Assembly (NCBI GenBank): GCA_040255445.1
Contig: JBDZUZ010000001.1
Coordinates: forward strand, 1 to 64,000
Reading direction: 5' to 3'
Source of the DNA: JBDZUZ01 sp040255445
GTDB lineage: Bacteria > Planctomycetota > Phycisphaerae > Phycisphaerales > UBA1924
Length of the DNA stretch: 64,000 nt
The notes below the pieces were generated by a model that saw nothing but the letters and a program-made list of their open reading frames with translations, searched no databases and was not told where the DNA came from. Shown here piece by piece: positions 27,872-37,200 of the stretch. Position 1 is the stretch's first letter. The number at the start of each line of letters is the position of its first letter. A program made the position numbers and the translations under genes.

Positions 27872-29413
27872 TTACCGCCCCCGCCCCTTCACCCGACCCT
27901 GCATCCGCTTGGGCGGCAGTTTGGTCGGCACGATCCCGCCGGGGAACTTGGTCGCATCGACCTTCTCCTCGACCTTGGGCGGCTCGGGTGTCGCGAGGCG
28001 CTGGGACTTCACCGGCTCGTCGCTGGCGCTCTCATCGCGCTGCTTGCGGACCTTGACCGCCTCAACGCCGTGCGGCGGCGGGCTGGGCTGGAAGTCGGGG
28101 TAGTCGAGCTTGGGGATCTCGGCGTTGATCAGCATCTCGATGCTGGTCAGCAGCTCGCCCTGCTCGGGCGTGACGAGGCTCCACGCAACGCCGCCGCGGC
28201 CGGCCCGCGCCGTGCGGCCGATGCGGTGGACATAGAGCTCGACATCGTCGGGCAGGTCGTAGTTGATGACGTGGCTGATGCCGTCGGCGTCGATGCCGCG
28301 GCTGGCGACATCGCTGGCGATGAGCACCGAGAGGTTGCCGCCGCGGAGTTTGGCCATCGTGCTGTTGCGCTTGCCCTGGGGCATATCGCCGTGCATCGCG
28401 TGGGCCTCGATGCCCTTCTGGTTGAGCAGCCGCGCCAGTTCATCGACGGTGCGCTTGAGGCGGCAGAAGATCAGCGTGAGCGCGGGCTCCTCGTGCGTGA
28501 GCAGGTGGACCAGCAGACGCTTCTTGTCCCACGGGTTGACCGGCAGGTAGAACTGCGTGACGAGGCTGGCGGTGAGCGAGCCCGCGGTGACCACGATCTT
28601 CTCGGGGTCGACCATGTACTTGCGTGCGAGCTTCTCGATATCGGGCGAGATGGTCGCCGAGACGAAGATCGTCTGCCGCTGCGGCGGGGTCATCTCGAGG
28701 ATGCGGCGGATGTCCTCGCGGAAGCCGATGTCGAGCATGCGGTCGACTTCATCGAGCACGGCGAAGCGGATGTTGTTGAAGTGCAGGTGGCCGCGCTGCA
28801 CCATGTCCATGATGCGGCCGGGCGTGCCGACGACGATCTGCGCGCCCTTGGCCAGGGCCTTGGCCTGCGTGTGGATCGCCTGCCCGCCGTAGACGGTGAT
28901 GGCGCGGATGGGCGTGAACTTGCCCAGCTCGTTGATCTCTTCGGAGATCTGCTGGGCGAGCTCGCGCGTCGGCGCCAGGACGAGGGCCTGGAAGGGCGCA
29001 TCCTTGTTGCACATGTGCAGCAGCGGCAGGCCGAACGCGGCGGTCTTGCCGGTGCCGGTCTTGGCCTGGCCCAGCACATCGCGTCCGGTGAGCGCGGCGG
29101 GGATCAGGCTGGCCTGGATGCTGGTGGGCTTCTCGAAGCCGGCCTCGGTCGCGCCCTTGAGCACGCTGCTGCGGAGGCCCAGGTCGGCGAAGACCTTGTC
29201 CTGCGAGAAGATCTCGCGGTGGGCCTTGGCCGCGGCGTCGTCGAGCGTCGGGGGCGTGTGACGGACCTCGGGCTTGACAGCGGGGGGCTGGTGAGCCGCC
29301 TCGGCATCGGCCGGGGACTCGCCGTTGGTGTCGGTGGGATCGGTATCGGGCTGGTTGGGGTTCTGGTCCATGGTTGCCGACCCGGTGTGGTCGGGAGTCG
29401 TGTCTTCGGGCAT
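27872..29413 (-). CDS. DEAD-box ATP-dependent RNA helicase
   Basis: A 513-residue RNA helicase of the RhlE/DbpA-like group, acting on structured RNA such as rRNA or mRNA. The Q motif is GFEKPTSIQ (92-100), motif I AKTGTGKT (117-124), Ia APTRELAQQ, motif II DEVD in place of DEAD (LDEVDRMLDIGF), III SAT, V ASDVASRGID and VI HRIGRTARAG. The N-terminal 60 residues are acidic and Pro/Thr-rich, and the C-terminal 60 are Lys/Arg-rich, probably an RNA-binding tail. The start at 29413 has an AGGAAC site. The gene is divergent from the methyltransferase. Confidence 0.93.
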   Translation of the reverse strand: MPEDTTPDHTGSATMDQNPNQPDTDPTDTNGESPADAEAAHQPPAVKPEVRHTPPTLDDAAAKAHREIFSQDKVFADLGLRSSVLKGATEAGFEKPTSIQASLIPAALTGRDVLGQAKTGTGKTAAFGLPLLHMCNKDAPFQALVLAPTRELAQQISEEINELGKFTPIRAITVYGGQAIHTQAKALAKGAQIVVGTPGRIMDMVQRGHLHFNNIRFAVLDEVDRMLDIGFREDIRRILEMTPPQRQTIFVSATISPDIEKLARKYMVDPEKIVVTAGSLTASLVTQFYLPVNPWDKKRLLVHLLTHEEPALTLIFCRLKRTVDELARLLNQKGIEAHAMHGDMPQGKRNSTMAKLRGGNLSVLIASDVASRGIDADGISHVINYDLPDDVELYVHRIGRTARAGRGGVAWSLVTPEQGELLTSIEMLINAEIPKLDYPDFQPSPPPHGVEAVKVRKQRDESASDEPVKSQRLATPEPPKVEEKVDATKFPGGIVPTKLPPKRMQGRVKGRGR

Positions 29414-29723
29414 GCGTGTTCCTGAGGCGGTGGGGCCGTGGAGGGCGAGCGAAGGTCGCTGCGGGGCCCGCCGCAAAGGACATTCTAGGTCGCGGCAACT
29501 GTCCGGGGGGTGGGGAGTTAGGTCGGGGGGTCGGCGCGGCCTGAGGGGCCGCGAGGGCGTCTGGGCTGGGGGTGGTGGGCCCGAGGGAACGCGGCCGGCC
29601 GCGGGTGTGATTTTCTGTCGGCTGTGCGCGGTTGTGGCGCGGGCGGCGGGCTTGCGCTATTCTGCATCCATCGGCGGCGCGGCGTGTTGCGCGCGAGCCG
29701 CCACCGCGAAGGAGTCCGACTCG
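29414..29723. other. Divergent intergenic region, helicase / methyltransferase
   Basis: 310 bases of GC-rich DNA holding the promoters of two divergent genes. A -10-like TATTCT lies at about 29658-29663, some 60 bases before the methyltransferase ATG, without a convincing -35. No RNA gene or repeat is seen. Confidence 0.4.
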
Positions 29724-30716
29724 ATGCCTAAGACCACTCGCGCCCCATCCGCGCGCCCCGCCAAGCAGGCCGTGCAGGCTGCGCAGGCCGTGCAGCCAGG
29801 GCTCCGGCCCGACCTGAAGATCGACGGTCCCGCGGATGTGCGCGTCTACATCGGCGACTGTCGCGAGAAGCTCGCCGCGATGCCCGAGATCGCGGCGGGG
29901 TCGATCGACCTGGTCTTCGCCGATCCGCCCTTCAACTGGAACCGCGCGTACGACGAGTGGGACGACGGCATGCCGCGGGAGGAGTATCTGGGCTTCACGC
30001 GGCAGTGGCTGGATCTGTGCGCCCAGGGGCTCAAGCCCGGCGGGGCGTTCTGGGTGAACATCCCCGATGACACGGCCGCGGAGATCGTGGTGCACCTCAA
30101 GAGCATCGGGCTCACGATGATCAACTGGTGCATCTGGCACTACCGCTTCGGGCAGAACACGACCGCGCGGTTCATCAACAGCAAGGTGCACGCGCTGTAC
30201 TTCGTGAAGCCCGGGCCCGAGGGGACGGCGGACCGGACGTGGAACGCTGCGGAGATCCTCGAACCCAGCGACCGCGCGACGACCTACTTCGATCCGCGGA
30301 CGATGGACAAGGCCGATGGCATGCCGCCGGGCGAGCGAGTGCCCTTGGATGTCTGGTACGGCAAGTACTGGGGCCGCATCCAGGGCAACAACAAGGAACG
30401 CCGCGCGAATCACGACAACCAGCTGCCCGAGGTGTACCTCGAGCGCGTGATCCGCGCCTGCTCGAACGAGGGCGAGCTGGTGCTGGATCCCTTCCTGGGG
30501 AGCGGCACGACCGGCGTGATGGCGCACGCGCTCAAGCGGCGGTTCATCGGTTGCGAGTATTCGAAGGCGAACGCGACGAGCGCCTTCAAGCGGATCCAGG
30601 AGGGGCCGATCCGGCTGGGCGCGGGGCTTAAGCAGAGCACGGCGATCTTCTCGCCGCGGAAGCGGGGGCGGACGAAGAAGGTGGTCGACGTGGCGGGCGC
30701 GCCGGCGGAAGTCTGA
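29724..30716 (+). CDS. Orphan DNA methyltransferase (N4/N6, beta-like order)
   Basis: A 330-residue adenine-N6 or cytosine-N4 methyltransferase using S-adenosylmethionine. The catalytic motif IV DPPF is at residues 67-70 (FADPPFNWN) and the SAM-binding motif I at about 255-263 (DPFLGSGTTG). Motif IV before motif I is the beta-class order. HDNQLPEVYLERVIRACS is a conserved helix before motif I. The N-terminal 30 residues are Ala/Lys-rich and probably disordered. A GAAGGAG site lies before the ATG. No restriction endonuclease is adjacent, so it is probably a solitary epigenetic enzyme. The target sequence cannot be predicted. Confidence 0.9.
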   Translation: MPKTTRAPSARPAKQAVQAAQAVQPGLRPDLKIDGPADVRVYIGDCREKLAAMPEIAAGSIDLVFADPPFNWNRAYDEWDDGMPREEYLGFTRQWLDLCAQGLKPGGAFWVNIPDDTAAEIVVHLKSIGLTMINWCIWHYRFGQNTTARFINSKVHALYFVKPGPEGTADRTWNAAEILEPSDRATTYFDPRTMDKADGMPPGERVPLDVWYGKYWGRIQGNNKERRANHDNQLPEVYLERVIRACSNEGELVLDPFLGSGTTGVMAHALKRRFIGCEYSKANATSAFKRIQEGPIRLGAGLKQSTAIFSPRKRGRTKKVVDVAGAPAEV

Positions 30717-30759
30717 GCGAGTTGCCTGGCCGCCGAGGATCGATTCGGAGGTCGCGATT

Positions 30760-31050
30760 GTGATCACCGCGGCGGAGAACGGCGTACGCATCGATCTCAA
30801 GGTCGTGCCCGGCAGCCGGCGCGATGAGATCGTGGGGCCGTACGGCGATCGGCTGAAGATTAAGGTGAGCGCACCGCCGGAGGATGGGCGGGCGAACAAG
30901 GCTGTGTGCGCACTGCTCGCGGGGGCGCTCGGCGTGGCCGCGCGGGATGTCGAGGTGGTGAGCGGCGCGACGAACCGGGAGAAGACGGTGGCGGTGCGCG
31001 GGGTTGCGGTGGCGGCGGTGCGCGAGCGCCTTGGTCTTCCGCGCCAGTGA
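30760..31050 (+). CDS. DUF167 / UPF0235 family protein
   Basis: A 96-residue cytoplasmic protein with the YggU/DUF167 pattern: GVRIDLKVVPGSRRDEIVG, then LKIKVSAPPEDGRANKAVC and VEVVSGATNREKTV. Function in this family is not established. The GTG start at 30760 follows GGAGGTC. It lies 43 bases after the methyltransferase and probably shares its transcript, which ends at the tandem hairpins at 31061. Confidence 0.9.
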   Translation: MITAAENGVRIDLKVVPGSRRDEIVGPYGDRLKIKVSAPPEDGRANKAVCALLAGALGVAARDVEVVSGATNREKTVAVRGVAVAAVRERLGLPRQ

Positions 31051-31060
31051 TTTGCAAGGC

Positions 31061-31098
31061 ATAGGTCCTATGGGACCTATAAGTCCTATAGGACCTAT
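31061..31098. terminator. Tandem hairpins between convergent genes
   Basis: ATAGGTCC-TATG-GGACCTAT (31061-31080) is followed directly by the palindrome GTCCTATAGGAC and a further CTAT. The block can fold on both strands and sits between the DUF167 gene and the DUF4340 gene, so it probably ends both transcripts, although T tracts are absent. Confidence 0.5.
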
Positions 31099-31130
31099 GT
31101 CCTGCGGCTGCTGCGCGCAGTGCGCCTCAG

Positions 31131-32378
31131 CTACTTCGCGAGATACTCCGAGCGTGAGAGCGCGAGCTGCCGCGCCTTGAACTCCGCGAGCGCGTAGGCC
31201 CAGCCCTGCCACTGCGCGTTGAGCCGCGCGGCTTCATCTCGGGTTGCGGCGAGTTCGATCGGTTCGGGTGTGTTCGCTTCTGTTGGGGCCGGGTCTTGCG
31301 TCATCCGGTCGGTCGGCGGCACCACATCGCTCGGCTCGACCGCGGGCGGCGCGGAGATATCGAGCGGTTCGTTGGCGCGGGTGGTCTGGTCAGGGATCGG
31401 CGTCCGCGCATCATCGGTCGCAGGCTGGGGGGTCGCCGGTTCGGGCTCGGTGAGCGCGGCGGGATCGACCGCCGCGGCGAGCTTCGCCCAGGTCACGCCT
31501 TCGTGCTCGGCGAGCTCGAAGGAGATCACCAATCCGTCGAAGGTCGCGAAGGTTGCGCTGCGGGCGTTCGACCAATCAAGATCCGCGGCGGGTTGGATGT
31601 TGTCCGCGCTGATGAAGCCCAGCGCGTTGCCAGCGCGGGCGACGGCGCCGGCATCGGGGGCTTCGCCTTCGGCGAGGCCGGCGAGCGCGAAGGTATCCGC
31701 GGGAGTGTCGCGTGAGACGCGGATCGCAGCGCCATCGGGCGTCTCGATCCGCACGCGGGCGATGCGCTCTGGCCTGATCTCCAGCGCGATGCGGTTGAGC
31801 CAGGCCATCGGATCGGCCTGCGGCGCTGCGGTGGTTGCGATCAAGTAGGCGCGGTCTTCACCGCTCCGCCGCGCATAGCGCATCGGCGGGAGTGTCGGGT
31901 CGCTGGTCGCGGGGCCGGCGGCGCCGAGGATGACATCAGCGAGCGGTGTGTCCGCCGCGGCGATGCGGACCCGCGTCGCAACGGGCTGATCGGGCCCGGG
32001 CTCGCCGACACCGATGCGATCGTAGAGATCGGGCTGCGAGGTACGCGGTTCGATCGTCGCCGCGCTGCCCAGGCCCGCAACGAGCCCGGCGATGCGGTCC
32101 ATCACGGCGGGATACCCCGCGCGGTTGTCGACGATCCACGCTTCATCGCGCTTGACCAGCACGGTGCGTTGCCCGGCGCTCTCGATCTCGATCCGGTCAA
32201 TGCGGTCCGCCGCGGGCGCGATCGCGGGGAGGAAGAGGTTGGAATCGGAGGTGGGCGCGGTCCCATTGGTCGCGGCGGGGTTGTTGCTGGTGGATGCCGG
32301 GCGGGTCGAGACGACCATCGCGCCCGCGATCGCGAGTGCGGTGATGCCGGTCAGGATGATGATCGTGCGTGTGCGCAC
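31131..32378 (-). CDS. DUF4340 domain protein of Gld-like ABC operon
   Basis: A 415-residue periplasmic protein anchored by an N-terminal helix (IIILTGITALAIAGAMVV). The DUF4340 pattern is visible: RIDRIEIESAGQRTVLVKRD, EAWIVDNRAGYPA, then a later RIARVRIETPDGAAIRVSRD repeat of the same fold. A Pro/Thr-rich linker precedes the C-terminal helix. The GTG at 32378 is the only sensible start; the frame upstream overlaps the GldG-like gene out of phase. Last gene of the four-gene operon, where DUF4340 proteins usually accompany GldG-like subunits. Substrate unknown. Confidence 0.85.
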   Translation of the reverse strand: MRTRTIIILTGITALAIAGAMVVSTRPASTSNNPAATNGTAPTSDSNLFLPAIAPAADRIDRIEIESAGQRTVLVKRDEAWIVDNRAGYPAVMDRIAGLVAGLGSAATIEPRTSQPDLYDRIGVGEPGPDQPVATRVRIAAADTPLADVILGAAGPATSDPTLPPMRYARRSGEDRAYLIATTAAPQADPMAWLNRIALEIRPERIARVRIETPDGAAIRVSRDTPADTFALAGLAEGEAPDAGAVARAGNALGFISADNIQPAADLDWSNARSATFATFDGLVISFELAEHEGVTWAKLAAAVDPAALTEPEPATPQPATDDARTPIPDQTTRANEPLDISAPPAVEPSDVVPPTDRMTQDPAPTEANTPEPIELAATRDEAARLNAQWQGWAYALAEFKARQLALSRSEYLAK

Positions 32379-32413
32379 GGGCGTGTACTCCGATGAAGCG
32401 AGGCGAGACGAAG

Positions 32414-34297
32414 TCAGGCCGCGGCCGCCCGCGCGGTGCGCCGCCGCAGGGCGCGGATGCCCGCGAGCGCGAGGGCGAAGACCGTGACGATGGCGGGGAC
32501 CACGGCGACGTTGATGAGTGTGAGCTGCGTGCCCAGCCGCTCGACATCGCGGCGGAGGTTGAGCTTCACCTCGCGGAGCTGACGGCGGGTCTCTGTGTAC
32601 TCGGCGCGGAACTGCTCGATCTCCGCCTGCTGCTCGGGGGAGAGGACGAGCGAGTTGTCCTGGCCGCGGGCCTGCTGGAGCTCGCGGAGCCGCGTCTCGG
32701 CCCGTTGCAGTTTCTCCTCGAGGAGTTGCTGCTCGGCGAGATACTGCGTCTCGGCATCGCGCATCATGTCGGCGACGATGGTGAAGGGCCGGGTGGTCGC
32801 CTGCCGCGCGCGGATGCTGATGAGATCCGATGAGCCTGCGAGGTTCTCGACCGCGTTGGCGATGAGTGAGTCGTTGTCGGCGATTTTGCGGAGGCCGAAC
32901 ATCGTCTCGCGGAGCCAGAAGCCGTCGGCGAGCAGATCGGCATCGGCGATGAGGATGATGTTGGCGGGCTCCGCGCTCTCGCGCAGGTGGCCCTCGGGCG
33001 GGGCGAGCGGGCCCGCGGCGGCTTCGTCGTTGGCCGGCGGGCCATCTGGGAAGGCGGATGTGAGCGTGCCCTGGATGCGGACCGCGAGCGGGAGCTTCTC
33101 GGTCGTCGGCATGAACTCGAGCAGCAGCTTCTTTGGGTTGGGCTCGAGGCCCAGCGCTTCCTGCGGGATCAATTGCGAATCCGGCGTCGTGGTCATGAGC
33201 GGCGTGACGGTGACGCCGTCGCGGCCCGCAGCGCGGACCACGCCCGCGCTCGCCAGCGTGACCCGCGAGAGGTTGCCGGTGATGGCGTCGTCGTCGTTGA
33301 GCCCCTCTTCGGTGATGGTCGGCCACGCGACATAGGGCACCGGCTCGGGGTTGTTGGCCGGGCCGGTCAGGATGCGGGTTGCGAAGTAGCGGTCACCCGC
33401 GATCGTCGTGAGGTCGATCGTGACACCCCAGGAGTCGAGCAGCGGGCCGGGGTCGCTGGCGCGGAGCGCCACAGGCTGCCCGGGCTGATCTGTCTCGGCG
33501 ACGGGGTCGAAGAAAGCAACGACGCGACCGCCGCGCATCACGAACTGATCGATCGCGTAGTAGGTCCTGGGCTCGAGCGCCTTGGGGTGCACGAGCAAGA
33601 GGACATCGACATCATCTGGGATCGCATCGACCGCGCTGCCGAGCTGGCGGATCTCGAAGAGCAACCCGAGCTGCGCGGCGATCTGCCAGGGCGGGGTCTG
33701 CACCGGCTGACGCGTTCGCGGGTCGAGCGTCATCCCACCCATGATCGGCAGGGAGGAGATCAGCCCGATCACCGGCTTCTTCGGGTTCGCGAGCGTGTGG
33801 ATCATCCGCGAGAGTTCGTACTCGAGGAAGCGTTCCTGCTCGGGATCGAAGAACGCGATGATCTCGCGGCCGTCGGTGGAGTTGGCGCCCACGAGGCCGA
33901 AGTAGATCGACTGGCCGTTGCCGACCGGCACGCCGGTGAGGCCGGCCTGCGTTGCTTCATCCTCGGTCTGCGAGAACGGTTCGGGGTCCTTGACCTCGAC
34001 GATGACTTTCCCGCCCGACACGCGTGCGTACTCCTCGAGCAGCTCGCGGACACGCTTGGCGTACGACTCGAGCGCGGGTCGGCCGGTGGCGAGCTTGGCC
34101 GAGTAATAGAGCGTGAGCTTCACGGGTTCTTCCGGCGATCGCGCGATCGCCTTCGATCCCTGCGTGAGCGTGAAGACGCCCGAATCGGTGACATCGATGC
34201 GGGCCGAGCGGAGCGATGCCGCGGCGATCATGTTGACCGCGATGAAGAGCGCGAGAACGAGCAGCGCGGCGAAGACGGCGGTAAAGCGGCGGTTCAT
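32414..34297 (-). CDS. GldG-like ABC transporter auxiliary protein
   Basis: A 627-residue protein with an N-terminal helix (FAALLVLALFIAVNMIAA), a large periplasmic domain of the ABC_transp_aux/GldG type and a C-terminal helix (LINVAVVPAIVTVFALALAG). Motifs: SARIDVTDSGVFTLTQGSK, then VKLTLYYSAKL and a YELSRMIHTL helix, and an ALEPRTYYAIDQFVMRGG segment. A coiled coil of about 80 residues (EQQLLEEKLQRAETRLRELQ) precedes the last helix. In Bacteroidetes, GldG works with GldA and GldF in gliding and secretion. In planctomycetes the role is unproven. Confidence 0.85.
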   Translation of the reverse strand: MNRRFTAVFAALLVLALFIAVNMIAAASLRSARIDVTDSGVFTLTQGSKAIARSPEEPVKLTLYYSAKLATGRPALESYAKRVRELLEEYARVSGGKVIVEVKDPEPFSQTEDEATQAGLTGVPVGNGQSIYFGLVGANSTDGREIIAFFDPEQERFLEYELSRMIHTLANPKKPVIGLISSLPIMGGMTLDPRTRQPVQTPPWQIAAQLGLLFEIRQLGSAVDAIPDDVDVLLLVHPKALEPRTYYAIDQFVMRGGRVVAFFDPVAETDQPGQPVALRASDPGPLLDSWGVTIDLTTIAGDRYFATRILTGPANNPEPVPYVAWPTITEEGLNDDDAITGNLSRVTLASAGVVRAAGRDGVTVTPLMTTTPDSQLIPQEALGLEPNPKKLLLEFMPTTEKLPLAVRIQGTLTSAFPDGPPANDEAAAGPLAPPEGHLRESAEPANIILIADADLLADGFWLRETMFGLRKIADNDSLIANAVENLAGSSDLISIRARQATTRPFTIVADMMRDAETQYLAEQQLLEEKLQRAETRLRELQQARGQDNSLVLSPEQQAEIEQFRAEYTETRRQLREVKLNLRRDVERLGTQLTLINVAVVPAIVTVFALALAGIRALRRRTARAAAA

Positions 34298-34357
34298 CGG
34301 ATCACCTCCATCGCCGCGGCGGCCGGAGCTGCGTGCACGAGGAGTTGCGGTGCGAGG

Positions 34358-35092
34358 TCAGCCATCCTTGCGGGCCTCCAGCACGATGTAGTTGAGCGCC
34401 AGGCACGCCCCGATCAGCGAGCCGAAGAAGATCAGGTCCCGCGCATCGATCACGCCCTTGCTGATCATGTCGAACCGCGTGAGGAAACTAAACGAGCTGA
34501 TCGTCTCGACGATCGGCCGCGGCGCCCAGCCGCTGAAGACATCGAGCACCACCGGCAGCCCCGCGAGCAGGAACGCGAAGCAGGCGACTACGGTCACAAT
34601 GAACGCGATGATCTGGCTCCGGGTCATCGCGGAGACGCACGCCCCGATCGCGAGGAACCCCCCCGCCATCAGGAAACTCCCGATGTACGCGGCGAGGATC
34701 GCGCCGTTGTCCGGGTCGCCCAGGTAGTTGATCGTGATCCACACCGGGAAGGTCAGCGCGAGCGCGAGCCCGGCGAAGACCCACGCGGCGAGATACTTGC
34801 CGACGACCGCGCCGCCCTTGCCGACCGGCAGCGTCATCAGCAGTTCGAGCGTCCCCTGCCGCCGCTCCTCGGCCCACAGCCGCATCGAGAGCGCGGGGAT
34901 CAGGAAGAGATACAGCCACGGGTGGAAGGAGAAAAACGGCCGCAGATCCGCCTGATCACGGTTGAAGAGCCCGCCCACCTGCCAGGTGAACACACCCGCG
35001 AGCACCAGAAAGATCACGATGAAGACGTACGCCACCGGCGTGACGAAGTAGCCCGCCAGTTCGCGTCTGAAGATCGCTGACCATCCACGCAT
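34358..35092 (-). CDS. ABC transporter permease (GldF/ABC-2 type)
   Basis: A 244-residue inner-membrane permease with six hydrophobic segments: PVAYVFIVIFLVLAGVFTW, PWLYLFLIPALSMRL, YLAAWVFAGLALALTFPVW, YIGSFLMAGGFLAIGACV, IIAFIVTVVACFAFLLAG and DLIFFGSLIGACLALNYIVL. The WAEERRQGTLELLMTLPV cytoplasmic loop is the ABC-2 family hallmark and contacts the ATPase. It is the second gene of the operon, 32 bases after the ATPase. The ATG at 35092 starts MRGWSAIFRREL; the longer frame to 35248 overlaps the ATPase gene. Confidence 0.9.
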   Translation of the reverse strand: MRGWSAIFRRELAGYFVTPVAYVFIVIFLVLAGVFTWQVGGLFNRDQADLRPFFSFHPWLYLFLIPALSMRLWAEERRQGTLELLMTLPVGKGGAVVGKYLAAWVFAGLALALTFPVWITINYLGDPDNGAILAAYIGSFLMAGGFLAIGACVSAMTRSQIIAFIVTVVACFAFLLAGLPVVLDVFSGWAPRPIVETISSFSFLTRFDMISKGVIDARDLIFFGSLIGACLALNYIVLEARKDG

Positions 35093-35124
35093 GATGCGTT
35101 GTACTCCTCCGTGCGCGATCCCGC

Positions 35125-36150
35125 TTACGCCGCGGCGTCCTGCGCGCCCTTGCCACTCTTCGCGCCGCCGGTCGCTTTGTGCGTCGTCAGCGTCCGGAAC
35201 ACATCGTCCAGCCGCCCCGACTCCACCCGCATCATGTTCGTCCGCCACCCGCGCTTGCTCACCAGGTCACTGATCCGCGGCGCGATCTCAACACCGGCCT
35301 CGGGAATCACCGTGCAGCGCACCTCGACACCCTCGGGCGTCTGCGTTGCGCCCCCATCCTCGACCTCGCGCACACCCGCGATCGACCGCAACTCATCGAA
35401 GATCATCGTGCCCGCCGGCGGGCAGAGTGCCACCGTCACCGCGTTGTGATACTTCGACCTGGCCAGCAGCGCGCTGGGCGTGCTGTCCGCCACGATCCGC
35501 CCGCCCGCGATGATCACCGCCCGCGTGCACACCGCCTCGACCTCTTCGAGGATGTGCGTCGAGAGCACGACCGCCTTGCCCTTTGCCGCGGCGAGCTCCC
35601 GAATCAGCCCGCGCACCTCGTGCTTCTGGTTGGGGTCGAGACCGTCGGTCGGCTCATCCAATATGAGGACATCCGGCTCGTGGAGGATCGCCTGAGCCAG
35701 CCCCACCCGCCGCTTGTATCCCTTGCTCAGGGTATCGATCGGCTGGCGGAGCACGCCCTCTAGGTTGGTCCGCTCGATCGCCCGCCCGATCGCCGCGGTC
35801 TTCTCGCCGCCCCGCAGCCCCCGCACCCGCGCCACAAAGCCAAGGAAACTCTCGGGCGTCATGTCCGGGTAGAGCGGCGCCCCCTCCGGCAGGTAGCCAA
35901 GCCGCTCCTTCACCGCGATCGGGTCCTGCTGCACATCGTGCCCGCAGACCTTGGCCGAGCCGGCGGTCGGGGCCAGGTAGCCGGCGACCATCTTCATCGT
36001 CGTGCTCTTCCCCGCCCCGTTGGGCCCGAGGAACCCGAGCACATCCCCGGCCCGCACATTCATATTGATACCGTCGACGGCGAGGATGCCCGCCGCGGCG
36101 GAGCCGTACCGCTTGGTCAGGTTCTTGATCTCGATCAGCGGCTGACTCAT
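35125..36150 (-). CDS. ABC transporter ATPase (GldA-like)
   Basis: A 341-residue ATP-binding subunit. Walker A GPNGAGKST is at 42-50, the signature LSKGYKRRVGLAQA at about 140, Walker B VLILDEPTDGLD at about 158 and the H loop STHILEE near 195. A C-terminal extension of about 110 residues (VTVALCPPAGTMIFDELRSI) is typical of GldA/CcmA-like ATPases that partner ABC-2 permeases, and the last 25 residues are Lys/Ala-rich. First gene of the operon ATPase-permease-GldG-DUF4340. GGAGACGAC precedes the ATG at 36150. Confidence 0.92.
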   Translation of the reverse strand: MSQPLIEIKNLTKRYGSAAAGILAVDGINMNVRAGDVLGFLGPNGAGKSTTMKMVAGYLAPTAGSAKVCGHDVQQDPIAVKERLGYLPEGAPLYPDMTPESFLGFVARVRGLRGGEKTAAIGRAIERTNLEGVLRQPIDTLSKGYKRRVGLAQAILHEPDVLILDEPTDGLDPNQKHEVRGLIRELAAAKGKAVVLSTHILEEVEAVCTRAVIIAGGRIVADSTPSALLARSKYHNAVTVALCPPAGTMIFDELRSIAGVREVEDGGATQTPEGVEVRCTVIPEAGVEIAPRISDLVSKRGWRTNMMRVESGRLDDVFRTLTTHKATGGAKSGKGAQDAAA

Positions 36151-36460
36151 GTCGTCTCCGTGCTGCCAGGGCCCGGTCTTGTCGGGGCCCATCTCCTCAA
36201 GCCCATGTTCTTATCGGCCCGGGGGCGTCTGTTCAAACGCACGGATGCTGCAGAGGTTCCCACCCGCCCATCTCCCGGCTTGCTGGCCCTGTAACCGCGC
36301 AGCGCATCCGGAAGTTCTTGCCCACACCCGCCCGGCCGATCGGCCGCGATGACACTGCCTCTCCCATGGCTGGCCGATCGCCGCGGCGTTTCGCATGGTG
36401 AACCCGGCCCCTCGGGCGTTCTGCCCGGCGGGCGATGCACACTCAAGCGCGAGGAACTCC
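36151..36460. other. Divergent intergenic region, ABC operon / STAS gene
   Basis: 310 bases between divergent genes. It should hold promoters for both, but I see no convincing -10/-35 pair, repeat or RNA gene. Confidence 0.4.
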
Positions 36461-36946
36461 ATGCTGACGCTCACCGAACCGTTCGCCGAATCGTCGCGGC
36501 TCCAGCCCGAATCACTCTTCAGCTATCGCCGCACCAGCGGGATCGGGATCGCCGCCCTGCGCGGCCCCAGCATCCAGCCCCGCCAGGCCGAGCGACTGCG
36601 GGAACTGCTGCTGGACCTGATCCCGGTGCTGAATGGACGGATGGTCCTGGACGCGTCGAAGATCGAGTCGTTCTCGTGCGCCTTCCTGCGGGCGGTGTGC
36701 GATGCGACGGAGCGGTGCCGGTTCGTCGGCGGGGATCTGGTGATTACCGGCCTGAGCGAGCAGGCGAAGAAGCTTCTCCGCAAGACGGGCTTGTCCGACC
36801 GGCTGACGCTGGCGACGGGCCAGCCCGAGGCGATGGCGGCGCTGGGCGCCCCGATGATCGCGCCCTGGCGGCTCACGATCGCGCGGATTCTGGACATCCC
36901 GGTCGCATCGCACCAGCCGTTCGAGCCTGTGCGCGCGGCGGCGTAA
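36461..36946 (+). CDS. STAS-like (anti-anti-sigma type) protein
   Basis: A 161-residue cytoplasmic protein. The core resembles a STAS domain: GIGIAALRGPSIQPRQAERL, then GRMVLDASKIESFSCAFLRA and the GDLVITGLSEQAKKLLRKTG helix that normally follows the phosphorylated loop. In classic anti-sigma antagonists the loop reads D-S-(S/T)-G; here it is DASKIESFSCAF, so the phosphorylation site is not certain. It might act in partner-switching control of a sigma factor or as a structural regulator. GAGGAAC lies before the ATG. It stands alone, divergent from the ABC operon. Confidence 0.6.
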   Translation: MLTLTEPFAESSRLQPESLFSYRRTSGIGIAALRGPSIQPRQAERLRELLLDLIPVLNGRMVLDASKIESFSCAFLRAVCDATERCRFVGGDLVITGLSEQAKKLLRKTGLSDRLTLATGQPEAMAALGAPMIAPWRLTIARILDIPVASHQPFEPVRAAA

Positions 36947-36950
36947 CGGC

Positions 36951-37039
36951 CCGCCGCGGCCTGCCGCGGCCTGCCGCGGCCTGTCGCGGCTTGTCATGGT
37001 CATGCTTTCGCCCGCCGGGTGAAACTCGCCCGGCGGGCG
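36951..37039. repeat. 10-bp tandem repeat and hairpin
   Basis: Four 10-base units of the form CTGCCGCGGC run in exact register from 36951 to 36990, with a fifth degraded unit after them. A perfect 11-bp hairpin (37009-37019 with 37029-37039, loop TGAAACTCG) follows. It has no T tract. The pair lies between the STAS-like gene and the subtilase gene. Confidence 0.7.
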
Positions 37040-37200
37040 GGGCGTACCGACAACTGGCCGCGAAAGCCGGGCGGGTGTTCGTCCAACGAGGGGTTGGCGG
37101 GCTCGGCGGATGCGGGGTGTGTTCGATCGTGTCCGCCGCCCGTTCTGGGCCCGCGGCGAGAGCGTTTTATCCGAGACCGCAAATCCGGGAGTGAGTTGTC

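Noticed and set aside
29724..30716. Restriction-modification system
   Set aside because: Only the methyltransferase is present; neighbours are a DEAD-box helicase and a DUF167 protein, not a restriction enzyme or specificity subunit.
36951..36990. CRISPR-like array
   Set aside because: Units are 10 bases with no spacers; it is a simple tandem repeat. No cas gene or longer repeat-spacer pattern is in the window.
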